Assembly: GCF_003096275.1 (NCBI RefSeq)
Contig: NZ_QENQ01000001.1
Span: 1,087,923 to 1,151,922 of the forward strand
Source: Sphingomonas pokkalii
GTDB lineage: Bacteria > Pseudomonadota > Alphaproteobacteria > Sphingomonadales > Sphingomonadaceae
Length of the DNA: 64,000 bases
Direction: 5' to 3'
In this document: positions 8,442-18,487 of the stretch, piece by piece
Position numbering within the stretch: position 1 is the stretch's first letter
Layout of the letters: each line of letters begins with the position of its first letter
Notes under the pieces: model-generated
The model's database searches: none
Seen by the model: only the letters and a program-made list of their open reading frames with translations
Told to the model about the DNA's origin: nothing
Translations under genes and position numbers: made by a program

Positions 8442-9650
8442 ATGTCCGAAGAATTCTACCGCATCAAGCGCTTGCCCCCCTATGTCATCGCCGAAGTGAA
8501 CGCGATGCGGGCAGCGGCGCGCGCGGGCGGAGAGGACATTATCGATCTCGGCATGGGCAACCCCGATCTGCCGCCGCCCGATCATGTGATCGAAAAACTT
8601 TGCGAGGTCGCGCGCAAGCCCGATGCGCACGGCTATTCGCAGTCCAAGGGCATCCCGGGCCTCCGTCGCGCCCAGGCCAATTATTATGGCCGCCGGTTTG
8701 GTGTCGATCTCGATCCCGAGACCGAAGTGGTGGTGACGATGGGATCGAAGGAGGGGCTGGCCAGCCTGGCTACCGCGATAACCGCGCCGGGCGACGTGGT
8801 CCTGGCACCGAATCCCAGCTACCCGATCCATACCTTCGGCTTCATCATCGCGGGTGCCACGATCCGAGCGGTGCCGACGACGCCCGACGACGCCTATTTC
8901 GAGAGCCTCGAGCGCGCGATGAACTTCACCGTGCCGCGCCCGTCGATCCTGGTGATCAACTATCCGTCCAACCCGACGGCGGAGACGGTGGACCTGGCCT
9001 TCTATGAACGCCTCGTCGCCTGGGCGCGCGACAACAAGGTGTGGATCCTTTCCGACCTTGCCTATTCGGAGCTGTATTTCGATGGCAAGCCGACGCCATC
9101 GATCCTGCAGGTGAAGGGCGCCAAGGACGTCGCGATCGAGTTTACTTCGCTCAGCAAGACCTATTCGATGGCCGGCTGGCGCATCGGTTTCGCCGTCGGA
9201 AACCGCCAACTGATCGCGGCGATGACGCGCGTAAAATCCTATCTCGATTACGGTGCCTTCACGCCCGTTCAGGCGGCGGCCTGCGCGGCGCTGAACGGGC
9301 CGCAGGACATCGTCGAAAAGAATCGCCAACTCTATCACAAGCGCCGCGATGTGATGGTGGAGAGCTTTGCTCGGGCCGGCTGGGATATCCCAAGCCCCCG
9401 CGCATCGATGTTTGCATGGGCGCCGCTGCCGCCGGCGCTGGCGCATCTGGGTAGCCTGGAGTTTTCCAAGCAGTTGCTTACCCACGCCAAGGTCGCGGTG
9501 GCGCCGGGCGTGGGCTATGGCGAGAATGGCGAAGGCTTCGTCCGCATCGCGATGGTGGAGAACGAGCAGCGCCTCCGCCAGGCGGCGCGCAACGTTCGCA
9601 AGTACCTCCAGTCGATGGGTGTCAACACACCGGCGGCCAACGCGGGATAG
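8442..9650 (+). CDS. Class I/II PLP-dependent aminotransferase (AlaC / LL-DAP aminotransferase type)
   Basis: The 402-residue fold-type I aminotransferase has the N-terminal EEFYRIKRLPPYVIAEVN, the LGMGNPDLPPP substrate segment, the YPSNPTAE aspartate-side motif, and the PLP-lysine motif SLSKTYSMAGWRIGF. It is close to the AlaC/YfdZ alanine aminotransferases and to LL-diaminopimelate aminotransferases; specificity cannot be decided here. The ATG at 8442 follows GTCGAGGA, a short-spaced ribosome binding site; the frame is open upstream, but that part lies antisense to phaC. A strong terminator follows at 9722. Confidence 0.9.
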   Translation: MSEEFYRIKRLPPYVIAEVNAMRAAARAGGEDIIDLGMGNPDLPPPDHVIEKLCEVARKPDAHGYSQSKGIPGLRRAQANYYGRRFGVDLDPETEVVVTMGSKEGLASLATAITAPGDVVLAPNPSYPIHTFGFIIAGATIRAVPTTPDDAYFESLERAMNFTVPRPSILVINYPSNPTAETVDLAFYERLVAWARDNKVWILSDLAYSELYFDGKPTPSILQVKGAKDVAIEFTSLSKTYSMAGWRIGFAVGNRQLIAAMTRVKSYLDYGAFTPVQAAACAALNGPQDIVEKNRQLYHKRRDVMVESFARAGWDIPSPRASMFAWAPLPPALAHLGSLEFSKQLLTHAKVAVAPGVGYGENGEGFVRIAMVENEQRLRQAARNVRKYLQSMGVNTPAANAG

Positions 9651-9721
9651 GGCCCAATTGAAACGGAAACCCGGTTCGGCTATATGGATGTAGCGAATGA
9701 CATGGGTTTCCCATGATGCGA

Positions 9722-9751
9722 GCCCCCGCCGCTGCAACGGCGGGGGCTTTT
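9722..9751 (+). terminator. Rho-independent terminator after the aminotransferase gene
   Basis: GCCCCCGCCG, a CTGCAA loop and CGGCGGGGGC form a ten-base-pair GC stem followed by four T residues on the plus strand, 72 bp after the stop codon. Confidence 0.85.
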
Positions 9752-9793
9752 CGTTTGGGGAGCGCGCTGCAACGCGCCCCCCGCCCGTTGGCC

Positions 9794-9886
9794 TTAATCC
9801 CGGCGCGAAACTTCCACCACCTTCAGGATGAGGGTGGCAAAAGCAAACACGACGAGGAGGAAGGCGCACAAGTTTGCGAATGACAT
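9794..9886 (-). CDS. Small membrane protein, 30 residues
   Basis: An ATG at 9886 has GAGG seven bases upstream and opens a 30-codon frame ending in TAA. The product is MSFANLCAFLLVVFAFATLI followed by LKVVEVSRRD: one hydrophobic helix of about 20 residues with a charged C-terminal tail, the usual form of bacterial single-pass small proteins. The surrounding 370 bp between the aminotransferase and the thioesterase otherwise holds only the terminator and a second GC hairpin. I do not recognise a family. Support is the ribosome binding site, the helix and the position; conservation is not tested. Confidence 0.6.
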   Translation of the reverse strand: MSFANLCAFLLVVFAFATLILKVVEVSRRD

Positions 9887-10023
9887 TATGCGTCCTCACG
9901 AATGCGGCGGTGGAATTACCGCCGGACATTAGAATGGCAATTTTTCAGTAGCCCTGCAATTTGGGGGTTTCGCTCTCCAATAACGACGCTTTAACATCGC
10001 CCTAGACTTACCAGGAGTCCGAC

Positions 10024-10455
10024 TTGCTACGCCCCGGTTTCCCCTTCTCCACCCGTTTCCGCGTGCGCTATTCCGAGATCGACGGGCAGAAGATCGTCTT
10101 TAACTCGCGCTATCTCGAATATGCCGATGTCGGACTCACCGAATTCTGGCGCTGGGCGGACCTGGCCGAGCTGGGGCAGGAATGGACTGAAGCCGAGTTC
10201 AATGTCGTCCGCGCGCAGCTAGAGTATAAGCGGCCGTTCCGGTTCGACGATCTGGTCGAAGCGTTCGTTCGCGTGGAGCGGGTGGGCACCTCCAGCATGA
10301 CGATGCGGGTTGATCTTTGCCACGCGGAAACAGGCGACCTGCATGCCGAGATCGAGATGGTCAGCGTGCATCTCGATCTCGTCACGCGGCGGCCGCAGCC
10401 GATTCCCGGCGGGGTGCGGGCGCGGCTGCTGTCGCTGGGCGCTGGGGAGGTTTAG
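10024..10455 (+). CDS. Acyl-CoA thioesterase, 4HBT hotdog family
   Basis: The 143-residue protein matches 4-hydroxybenzoyl-CoA-type hotdog thioesterases. The motif RVRYSEIDGQKIVFNSRYLEYAD covers the active-site Asp/Glu region (here EIDGQ in place of the common DTDxxG) and the helix that follows; VRAQLEYKRPFRFDDLVEAF is the second conserved strand pair. The start is TTG at 10024 with AGGAG six bases upstream. The substrate is unknown; such enzymes hydrolyse acyl-CoA in the cytoplasm. The gene converges on the cystathionine gamma-synthase-like gene with a gap of 21 bp. Confidence 0.82.
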   Translation: MLRPGFPFSTRFRVRYSEIDGQKIVFNSRYLEYADVGLTEFWRWADLAELGQEWTEAEFNVVRAQLEYKRPFRFDDLVEAFVRVERVGTSSMTMRVDLCHAETGDLHAEIEMVSVHLDLVTRRPQPIPGGVRARLLSLGAGEV

Positions 10456-10476
10456 GCCTTACCGCGCCACGCGGAC

Positions 10477-11793
10477 TCAGACCGCCTTCAGCGCATTCTC
10501 GAAGTCCGCGATCAGATCGTCGGCATCCTCGACGCCGATCGAGATGCGCACCAGATTGTCGGTGATCCCCAGCGCCTGCTTGCGCGCCTCCGGCACCGAC
10601 AAATGCGTCATCCCCGCAGGATGCGATGCCAGCGTCTCGGTGCCGCCCAGACTCACCGCCAGCTTGGCGATCTTGAGCGCATCGAGAAAGGCGAACGCCT
10701 CCTTCTCACCGCCCTTCAGGTAGAGTGAGAAGGTCGATCCCGCGCCCGTGCAGTGGCGGCGATAGATGTCGGCCTGGCGCTTGTCCTCGCTGCGATCGAG
10801 GAAGCCGAGATAGCCGACCTTCTCCACCTTGGGGTGGGCGGCCAGGAATTCGCAGACCTTGGCGGCGTTCTCGCCTGCGCGGCTCATCCGCAGCTCGAGC
10901 GTCTCGAGCGAGCGGAGCAGCATCCAGGCCGTGTTCGGGTCGCAGATCGTGCCGATCGTGTTGCGCATCAGCCGGATCGTGTTGATGTGCGCCTTCGATC
11001 CCAGCACGCCGCCCGCCACCAGGTCCGAATGGCCGCCGGCATATTTGGTCAGCGAGTAGACGACGATATCCGCACCCTGGCGGAGCGGCTGCGCCCAGAG
11101 CGGGCCGAGGAAGGTATTGTCGATCGCGATCGGCGGCTTGGTGTCGCCCTTGAAGATCGCGTCGCGGCTGGCCGCCACGGCTTCGACGTCGACCAGCGCG
11201 TTGGTCGGGTTGGCGGGGCTCTCCAGATAGATCAGCGCGACATTGCCGGTCGCCGCCTTGCTCAGCACCGCGTCGATCTCCTCGCGGGTGGCGCCCGCCG
11301 GGAAGTCGAGCCAGTGGATGCCGAAGCGGCCGAGGATGCGGGCGATCAGCGTCTCGGTCGCGGCATAGAGCGGGCCAGAATGGACGATCGTGTCGCCCGG
11401 CTTGACCATCGACAGGAACAGCGTCGCGATCGCCGACATGCCCGAGGAGAAGGCGAGCGCATCCTCAGCCTCTTCCCAGATCGCGAGCCGGTCTTCCAGG
11501 ATCTCCTGGTTCGGGCCGTTGAAGCGCGAATAGACCAAGCCCTCGGCGCCGCCGGGGCGCTTGCCGGTCACGCCTTCGAAGTGGCGCTTGCCCGCTGCGG
11601 CATTGGGGAAGACGAAGGTAGAGGTGAGGAAGATCGGCGGCTTCAGCGATCCTTCCGAGAGCATCGGATCATAGCCGTGCCCCATCATCATCGTCGCCGG
11701 CTTGAGCTTGCGATCGCCGATCTTCTCGACCTCGCCTTCGGGGCGGGGGCGCGGGGTGCCGCCGGTCAGGTCGGCTTCGGTGGCGTCGGTCAT
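10477..11793 (-). CDS. Cystathionine gamma-synthase family PLP enzyme
   Basis: The 438-residue enzyme belongs to the Cys/Met metabolism PLP-dependent family. It has YSRFNGPNQEILEDRLA, the SSGMSAI cofactor-binding segment, the IDNTFLGPLWAQPL aspartate motif and the PLP-lysine motif VYSLTKYAGGHSDL. It has an N-terminal extension of about 35 residues compared with E. coli MetB. Members include cystathionine gamma-synthase, O-acetylhomoserine sulfhydrylase and methionine gamma-lyase, and the sequence alone does not separate them. I saw no SAM riboswitch in the 250 bp upstream. It is divergent from katG. Confidence 0.88.
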   Translation of the reverse strand: MTDATEADLTGGTPRPRPEGEVEKIGDRKLKPATMMMGHGYDPMLSEGSLKPPIFLTSTFVFPNAAAGKRHFEGVTGKRPGGAEGLVYSRFNGPNQEILEDRLAIWEEAEDALAFSSGMSAIATLFLSMVKPGDTIVHSGPLYAATETLIARILGRFGIHWLDFPAGATREEIDAVLSKAATGNVALIYLESPANPTNALVDVEAVAASRDAIFKGDTKPPIAIDNTFLGPLWAQPLRQGADIVVYSLTKYAGGHSDLVAGGVLGSKAHINTIRLMRNTIGTICDPNTAWMLLRSLETLELRMSRAGENAAKVCEFLAAHPKVEKVGYLGFLDRSEDKRQADIYRRHCTGAGSTFSLYLKGGEKEAFAFLDALKIAKLAVSLGGTETLASHPAGMTHLSVPEARKQALGITDNLVRISIGVEDADDLIADFENALKAV

Positions 11794-11941
11794 GCAGGCT
11801 CTCCGAAATCTGTTCTACGGTTGGTTGCGAGTGTAACCAGTTCGGGCGGGCAAACCAGCCAAGTCCGTAACCGCCGTGGCGCAACATCGTTTCGTCTGCG
11901 CGCCGTGGCCGAGACCTATCTAATCGGATATACTGACATGA

Positions 11942-14245
<2,304 letters not shown>

Positions 14246-14258
14246 GCGCTTGAAGAAC

Positions 14259-14285
14259 GGGCCGCCCGGCACTGCCGGACGGCCC
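14259..14285 (+). terminator. Hairpin after katG
   Basis: GGGCCGCCCGGCA and TGCCGGACGGCCC form a 13-base stem with one mismatch and a one-base spacer, 14 bp after the katG stop. There is no clear T tract, so terminator function is likely but not certain. Confidence 0.6.
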
Positions 14286-14302
14286 TAATCTCCTTCAGTG
14301 TT

Positions 14303-14425
14303 TCCTCCCCCGCCAGGGGGAGGTGGCGCGGAAGGCGTCGGAGGGGGAGGATGCCAGAACGGAAGCCGTCGTGCTTCCTCTCCCTCCGTGATGCTGCGCC
14401 TGCCACTCCCCCTGGCGGGGGAGGA
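14303..14425. repeat. Intergenic inverted repeat, about 123 bp
   Basis: Two arms of about 24 bp (14303-14327 and 14402-14425) are inverted copies with one single-base gap; each arm itself contains the short palindrome CCCCCGCCAGGGGG. They enclose a stretch with more GGGGGAGG and CCTCTCCCTCC runs. This is the form of a small palindromic intergenic element of the type scattered in sphingomonad genomes. A related shorter palindrome is at 28318. No coding frame is seen. Confidence 0.6.
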
Positions 14426-14448
14426 GACGGCTACACCTTCGCTTCGTT

Positions 14449-15543
14449 TCAGTACGTGCCCTTGAAGCTCGAATTCAGATTGCCCGTCGTGCTCCAATCC
14501 TGCGATCGGTCGGCGGTGCTGGTCTGATCCGTGGCGGCGGTCGATTTGCTTTTGTCTGCGCCGAACATCGCGCCAGACTGTTCCTCGTCGCGCCAATGGT
14601 TCTTGGCTTCCTCTGCGGTCTTGCGCAACGTGACCTTCTCATCGACGGCCTGGATCCAGCGTGACGGGATGGAGTGATGGCGACCCTCAGCATCCGTGTC
14701 GTTCTTGGTCAGGATGATGCGGTCTCCGCGTACCTTGTCGACCGTGCCGACATGGCTGCCGTCCGACCCCAGCACTTCCATATGCTCGGTCACGCGGCGC
14801 AGCGAATCGCGCTGGCTGGTGCGTTCGGTACGCCAGTTCTCGAATTCGCTGTGGAAACGCTGGGCATTCTCGCGGCGATACTCGTCATAATCGCGGTCGA
14901 ATTCGGCGATGCGGCTGCGACGCCACTCGCCATAATGCGGATCGTGGGCGCCTTCGTTGCGCGCCTGTATCTCGTCATAGCGCTGGTCCTGGCGACGGCG
15001 GCGCTCCGCTTCCTCATCACCGAACCACGACCGTACCTCGTCGCCCGCACGGTCGAAGAAGCCGCGATCGCGATCATAGCCGCGAAGTTCGCGCTCGTCG
15101 TCGTAGCGGCGCTGGGTTCCGGGACTCATTCCGTCACCGAAACGGCCCTGCGGCGGCGTGCCATAGCGTCCGGCGAAGCGATTGCGATCGCTCCAGTCGC
15201 GGTCGGTGCTGCCGGCACCATAGTCGTAACGCCGATCCTGCCCATGCGCGCCCTGGTTGCCGTAACTATGCGGGCCATAATCGTTCCAGTCGCGATCCCG
15301 GTCGCGACGGCTGTCACCTTCCTCGCGACGGTACGCATAGCCCTCGCTGCGCCAATCATTGCGATCTCGGTCCCAACTGCTGCGCCCTTCGCGTCTGCCA
15401 CGACCTAATTCTCCGGCGGCGGCATAATCGCGTGCGCTGCTGTAGGTATAGTCGCGATGCGAACCGAAATCCTGACCGTAGTCGCCCCGATTCCGGGCGT
15501 CACTATATCCGGTGGCGCCGTAAGGATTGTTACGGTTGTCCAT
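14449..15543 (-). CDS. DUF2171-domain protein with long hydrophilic Arg/Asp/Tyr-rich N-terminus
   Basis: The 364-residue protein has two parts. Residues 1 to about 240 are very rich in Arg, Asp, Tyr, Gly and Glu with no hydrophobic core, so this part is probably disordered. The C-terminal part from about 255 to 315 (EVLGSDGSHVGTVDKVRG, IILTKND, IPSRWIQAVDEKVTL) is a small beta-rich DUF2171/PRC-barrel-like domain. The tail is Ser/Thr-rich. No signal peptide is visible. Similar proteins occur in alphaproteobacteria and are sometimes stress-linked, but the function is not known. The ATG lies 20 bp after AGGAGAGA-like sequence. Confidence 0.75.
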   Translation of the reverse strand: MDNRNNPYGATGYSDARNRGDYGQDFGSHRDYTYSSARDYAAAGELGRGRREGRSSWDRDRNDWRSEGYAYRREEGDSRRDRDRDWNDYGPHSYGNQGAHGQDRRYDYGAGSTDRDWSDRNRFAGRYGTPPQGRFGDGMSPGTQRRYDDERELRGYDRDRGFFDRAGDEVRSWFGDEEAERRRRQDQRYDEIQARNEGAHDPHYGEWRRSRIAEFDRDYDEYRRENAQRFHSEFENWRTERTSQRDSLRRVTEHMEVLGSDGSHVGTVDKVRGDRIILTKNDTDAEGRHHSIPSRWIQAVDEKVTLRKTAEEAKNHWRDEEQSGAMFGADKSKSTAATDQTSTADRSQDWSTTGNLNSSFKGTY

Positions 15544-15756
15544 CGTTATCTCTCCTGCTGTGTGTGGGCGGGCGCGGCTTCAGTGCCGTCTGTTCGATTC
15601 AACTGAGAGGATTGCGAACGGTTCCGGACTTTTTACTTCGATCACAGCCGCTTCGCTGGATCTCTCCGGATTTGCGACGACGCGATAAGCCAGTTGCATC
15701 GCAGCGCGGGTGTCGCTAATGGGATCGCCTCCTGGGGGCCACCCAGGTCCGGCGGC

Positions 15757-15832
15757 GGGGCTGTAGCTCAGATGGGAGAGCGCTGCAATCGCACTGCAGA
15801 GGTCAGGGGTTCGATTCCCCTCAGCTCCACCA
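15757..15832 (+). tRNA. tRNA-Ala (anticodon CGC)
   Basis: The acceptor stem GGGGCTG/CAGCTCC (one G-U pair), D-arm TAGCTCAGATGGGAGAGC, anticodon stem CTGCA/TGCAG with loop ATCGCAC, and T-arm AGGGGTTCGATTCCCCT fold as a standard cloverleaf. The anticodon is CGC, reading Ala GCG. The CCA end is encoded (15830-15832). A T-rich stretch (TTGGCTTTTTTGCCAA) follows about 15 bp later and may end transcription. Confidence 0.96.
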
Positions 15833-16004
15833 GCCGCCATTGATTATATTGGCTTTTTTGCCAAAGTCTTTCTTCGGTCATAATCTAGGTCATAATTTTG
15901 TCTGCTGATTTGCACGGTCGTGGGTGCCTCTCAGCGAGCGCGCACCAATCGCGCCATACGTCGGCTTGGCACTGGCCTGACGACTCAGGTTCGAAGCCAG
16001 GACC
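15833..16004. other. AT-richer non-coding stretch after tRNA-Ala with a direct repeat
   Basis: This segment is richer in A and T than its surroundings. It contains the direct repeat GGTCATAAT at 15876-15884 and 15888-15896. No convincing coding frame is present. With the tRNA on one side and an IS3 remnant on the other, it may be the scar of an inserted element, but no integrase gene or duplicated tRNA 3' end was found. Confidence 0.4.
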
Positions 16005-16324
16005 CTATGTTGCAGATGTTCTCAAACGACAGATATTTGTCCCACCGCTGGGACTCACAAAACCACATGACGCTGGCGACGAGGTGTATTCTGCCGAGGA
16101 AGATGGCAATGTACACGAACCCCGCCAAGCCGCGGCGTGGGTGAAGTCCGACAGCCACAGCATGTTCGGCGCTGGCGTGTAGAACTGGCGATTGACGTGA
16201 CCGAGCGGGCACGACGCCGCGTTGTCGCTAATGGTCGCGCGTGTCGGCTTGCCCCTGCCACGCCCATCGCACGCATCAACTGCGGGACCGTACAGCGGGC
16301 GACCGGAAAGCGCTTCTGAAACAT
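16005..16324 (-). pseudogene. IS3-family transposase (orfB) remnant, frameshifted
   Basis: Three minus-strand frames read in succession give pieces of an IS3-type DDE transposase: CTVPQLMRAMGVAG, then RGKPTRATISDNAASCPLGHV and NRQFYTPAPNMLWLSDFTHA, then WRGFVYIAIFLG-like sequence in the third frame. The motif around NMLWLSDFTH is the first catalytic Asp region of IS3-family orfB (commonly NxLWVxDFTYV). At least two frameshifts separate the pieces; the second and third catalytic residues are missing. No terminal inverted repeats were recognised. The sequence is a decayed fragment. Confidence 0.75.
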
Positions 16325-16393
16325 CTGCCGCCAGACCCGGCTTTCGCCGGGGCAGGCTCTTGGGCACGCCGCAGACGGCGAAGCTCTTTCCGC

Positions 16394-17227
16394 CTAAACG
16401 GCCGCGCGGTAGCCGCCCTGCACCCACTCCGTGATCAGGGTGGCATAGCGCTCCGCAGCGTCCTCCCAGACGAAGTGGCCGCTCTCCACGATACGATGAA
16501 CGCCGCGGGGCAAATGCTTTTGCAGGAATGCCCCATTGCTGGGGGGCACGAACGGATCGTCGCTGCCGGAGATGACCAGAACCGGCGTCGCGACGCTACC
16601 CAGAAGCACTTCCAGCCGCGGCAGGTCCTGTGCATACGCCCGAACGAATGCTGCGGCCTCGTTCCAGCGGCTACCGGACGAGGATTGGCGGTAATCCTCC
16701 AGTACCGCATCGGCGATCGGCACGCGCGTGCTGGTTCGGATCAGTTCTACTACCTGCTCGCCCCCGTCTATACCGGCAAAATCCTCCGGGCTGCTCGCGA
16801 CGATCTGCCGCAACGGTTCACCGAGCAGCGCCATGGCTGTGCCCCCGCTGCCCGCAACGATGCTTTCGAACCGTTCCGGATGCCGGGCGGCGGCGAACAA
16901 GGCCGCCAGCGTGCCGATATCGGGTACGATCGCATGCACGCGATCGAGCCCGAGTTCGTCCAGCAACATCGGCAGAAACGCGCCCATGGCGCTCGGCGAC
17001 ATCAGGCGTTCGTCGAATTCCGAGCGGCCAAAGCCTGGCAGGTCGACGGCAACCAGCGGGCCGAGTGCCTCCAGCGCCGGCCAGATCGCGTCGAAAGCGC
17101 GGACGCTCTCCGGATAGGGCGCGGTGAGAAAGAGGGGTGTTCCAGCACAGGTTCCGCCTTTGCGGATGCGGATGCGGAGGCCGTTGACGGTCACGGTCTC
17201 CAGCGCAGGGGCGATATCATCGGGCAC
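16394..17227 (-). CDS. Alpha/beta hydrolase with Asp in the nucleophile position
   Basis: The 277-residue protein has the alpha/beta-hydrolase fold: oxyanion region TAPYPES, strand-turn VDLPGFGRSE, nucleophile elbow VPDIGTLAA, acid SGSDDPFVPP and base ESGHFVWED. The elbow carries Asp103 where esterases carry Ser, which is the arrangement of haloalkane or fluoroacetate dehalogenases and epoxide hydrolases. The start is GTG at 17227, just 11 bp after the stop of the upstream hydrolase, so the two genes form an operon. The substrate is unknown. Confidence 0.78.
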   Translation of the reverse strand: MPDDIAPALETVTVNGLRIRIRKGGTCAGTPLFLTAPYPESVRAFDAIWPALEALGPLVAVDLPGFGRSEFDERLMSPSAMGAFLPMLLDELGLDRVHAIVPDIGTLAALFAAARHPERFESIVAGSGGTAMALLGEPLRQIVASSPEDFAGIDGGEQVVELIRTSTRVPIADAVLEDYRQSSSGSRWNEAAAFVRAYAQDLPRLEVLLGSVATPVLVISGSDDPFVPPSNGAFLQKHLPRGVHRIVESGHFVWEDAAERYATLITEWVQGGYRAAV

Positions 17228-17238
17228 GGGATGTCTTT

Positions 17239-18096
17239 TCAAGCGTTCAGGAAGGTGTTCACGTCGCGCGCAAACTCGGCGTGGTGCTGGAAGAGGAAGC
17301 CGTGGCCCGCATCGGGGTAGATCTTCACCTCGGCGTTCGGGATGAGGCCGCCCATCAGGTAGGATAAGCTCGGCGGAATCATCGCATCTGCATCGCCATT
17401 GGCGACGAAGGTCGGCTGACGGATGCTCTGCAGACGTTGCAGCTTCGCATGGTCGGCCACACCCCAGGAACATACCGCGTCATAATGTGCATCGCGGGTC
17501 TGCAGGCTGCTCGCCACGTCGCGGTCCGCGGTGCGAGCGAGGAAGCGGCCCAGATAGGCCTGTCCTGCCGACTGGCTGGTTTCGGTCGGCTTGAAGAAGG
17601 TGTAGAGCAGTTCCGCTGCACCGGGCATATCCTTGCGGACCGCATCGGCGATGTCCTTTCGCCAGCCGTGCATATTCGGTCCGCCTTGGGGGCCGGTTGC
17701 CGCCAGGATCAGGCGGTGGACCAGGTCCGGACGGGTCAGCACGACTTCCTGTGCGATGAAGCCGCCGAGCGAAAAGCCGAGCAGGTCGATGCGGGACAGA
17801 TCGAGCGAGTCCACAAAGGCAAGCAGGTCACGGGCCATCTCGAAGATGGAGGCCGGGGTGGTCCCGCTGGAACTGCTGACGCCGCGATTGTTGACGAGGA
17901 TCAGTTCGCGCTCGGCAGCCAGGGCATCGAGCAGTGCAGGGTCCCAGGTGTCGAGGTCGCCGCGGAACCGCGGCAGCAGCACGAGCGGGGTCCCGCCAGG
18001 CTTGCCGAAGCGGCGATAGGCATAGCGCACACCATTGGCGGCTTCGAGGAAGCGGGTCAGTGCGGTAAGCGTGGTATCGGCGCTGGCATCGTACAT
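17239..18096 (-). CDS. Alpha/beta hydrolase (esterase/peroxidase-like)
   Basis: The 285-residue protein is an alpha/beta hydrolase with a Ser nucleophile in GFSLGGFIAQ, acid in NGDADAMIPP and base in PDAGHGFLF. The start MYDASADTT at 18096 has AAGGAAG six bases upstream; a longer frame exists but has no ribosome binding site. It is about 60% similar in layout to the hydrolase at 19689-20522, sharing the RYAYRRFG segment near the N-terminus, so they are likely paralogues. It is first in a two-gene operon with the Asp-type hydrolase. Confidence 0.82.
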   Translation of the reverse strand: MYDASADTTLTALTRFLEAANGVRYAYRRFGKPGGTPLVLLPRFRGDLDTWDPALLDALAAERELILVNNRGVSSSSGTTPASIFEMARDLLAFVDSLDLSRIDLLGFSLGGFIAQEVVLTRPDLVHRLILAATGPQGGPNMHGWRKDIADAVRKDMPGAAELLYTFFKPTETSQSAGQAYLGRFLARTADRDVASSLQTRDAHYDAVCSWGVADHAKLQRLQSIRQPTFVANGDADAMIPPSLSYLMGGLIPNAEVKIYPDAGHGFLFQHHAEFARDVNTFLNA

Positions 18097-18487
18097 GCGG
18101 GACTTCCTTTCGGCTGAAGTGCCGGGCGCAAAATCCCTGTTTCCGGCGCGATGCACCATTAGTCCGGAGGCTGGGCACCCCAGTCCCGAGGTAGGTCTTG
18201 CACCAGGAATCGGGAGAGCCATGCGCGGGGAGGCAGAACCCGAGTCAGCCTTAACCTCGTTCACGCTGATCGGGCGGGCCATCCCAGAGGCTCGACCGCT
18301 TCGCGGCAATGCTCGATGCCAAGCTCCTTACTTTGATCGAAGCCGCCTGGGCCGAATATCGACGCCCTGCGCGGCCACACTGAACCCCGGTATGGGGAGA
18401 GGTCTGAGACGGTAGGATAGGAAAGAGGCGGGCAAGCGCGTCATCTGGCGCAGCGGGGCAGCGACTCCCGCCGAGCGAGGCTTCACC
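18097..18487. other. Divergent intergenic region with degenerate regulon motifs
   Basis: This 391-bp gap separates the hydrolase (minus) from the chloroperoxidase-like gene (plus). No gene was found. It holds two imperfect copies of the TAC-N4-GTA element described elsewhere: AAC-CCCG-GTATGGGG at 18383-18397, about 100 bp before the plus-strand start, and TAC-CTCG-GGA on the minus strand at 18184-18193, about 95 bp before the minus-strand start. Confidence 0.4.

Noticed and set aside
15580..15840. 86-residue minus-strand frame with GAEGNRTPDLCSAIAALSHL
   Set aside because: This is the well-known false translation of the antisense of tRNA-Ala; the remainder has no ribosome binding site.
15757..16400. 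Prophage or genomic island integrated at tRNA-Ala
   Set aside because: No integrase gene and no duplicated tRNA 3' end were found; only an IS3 fragment and short repeats.
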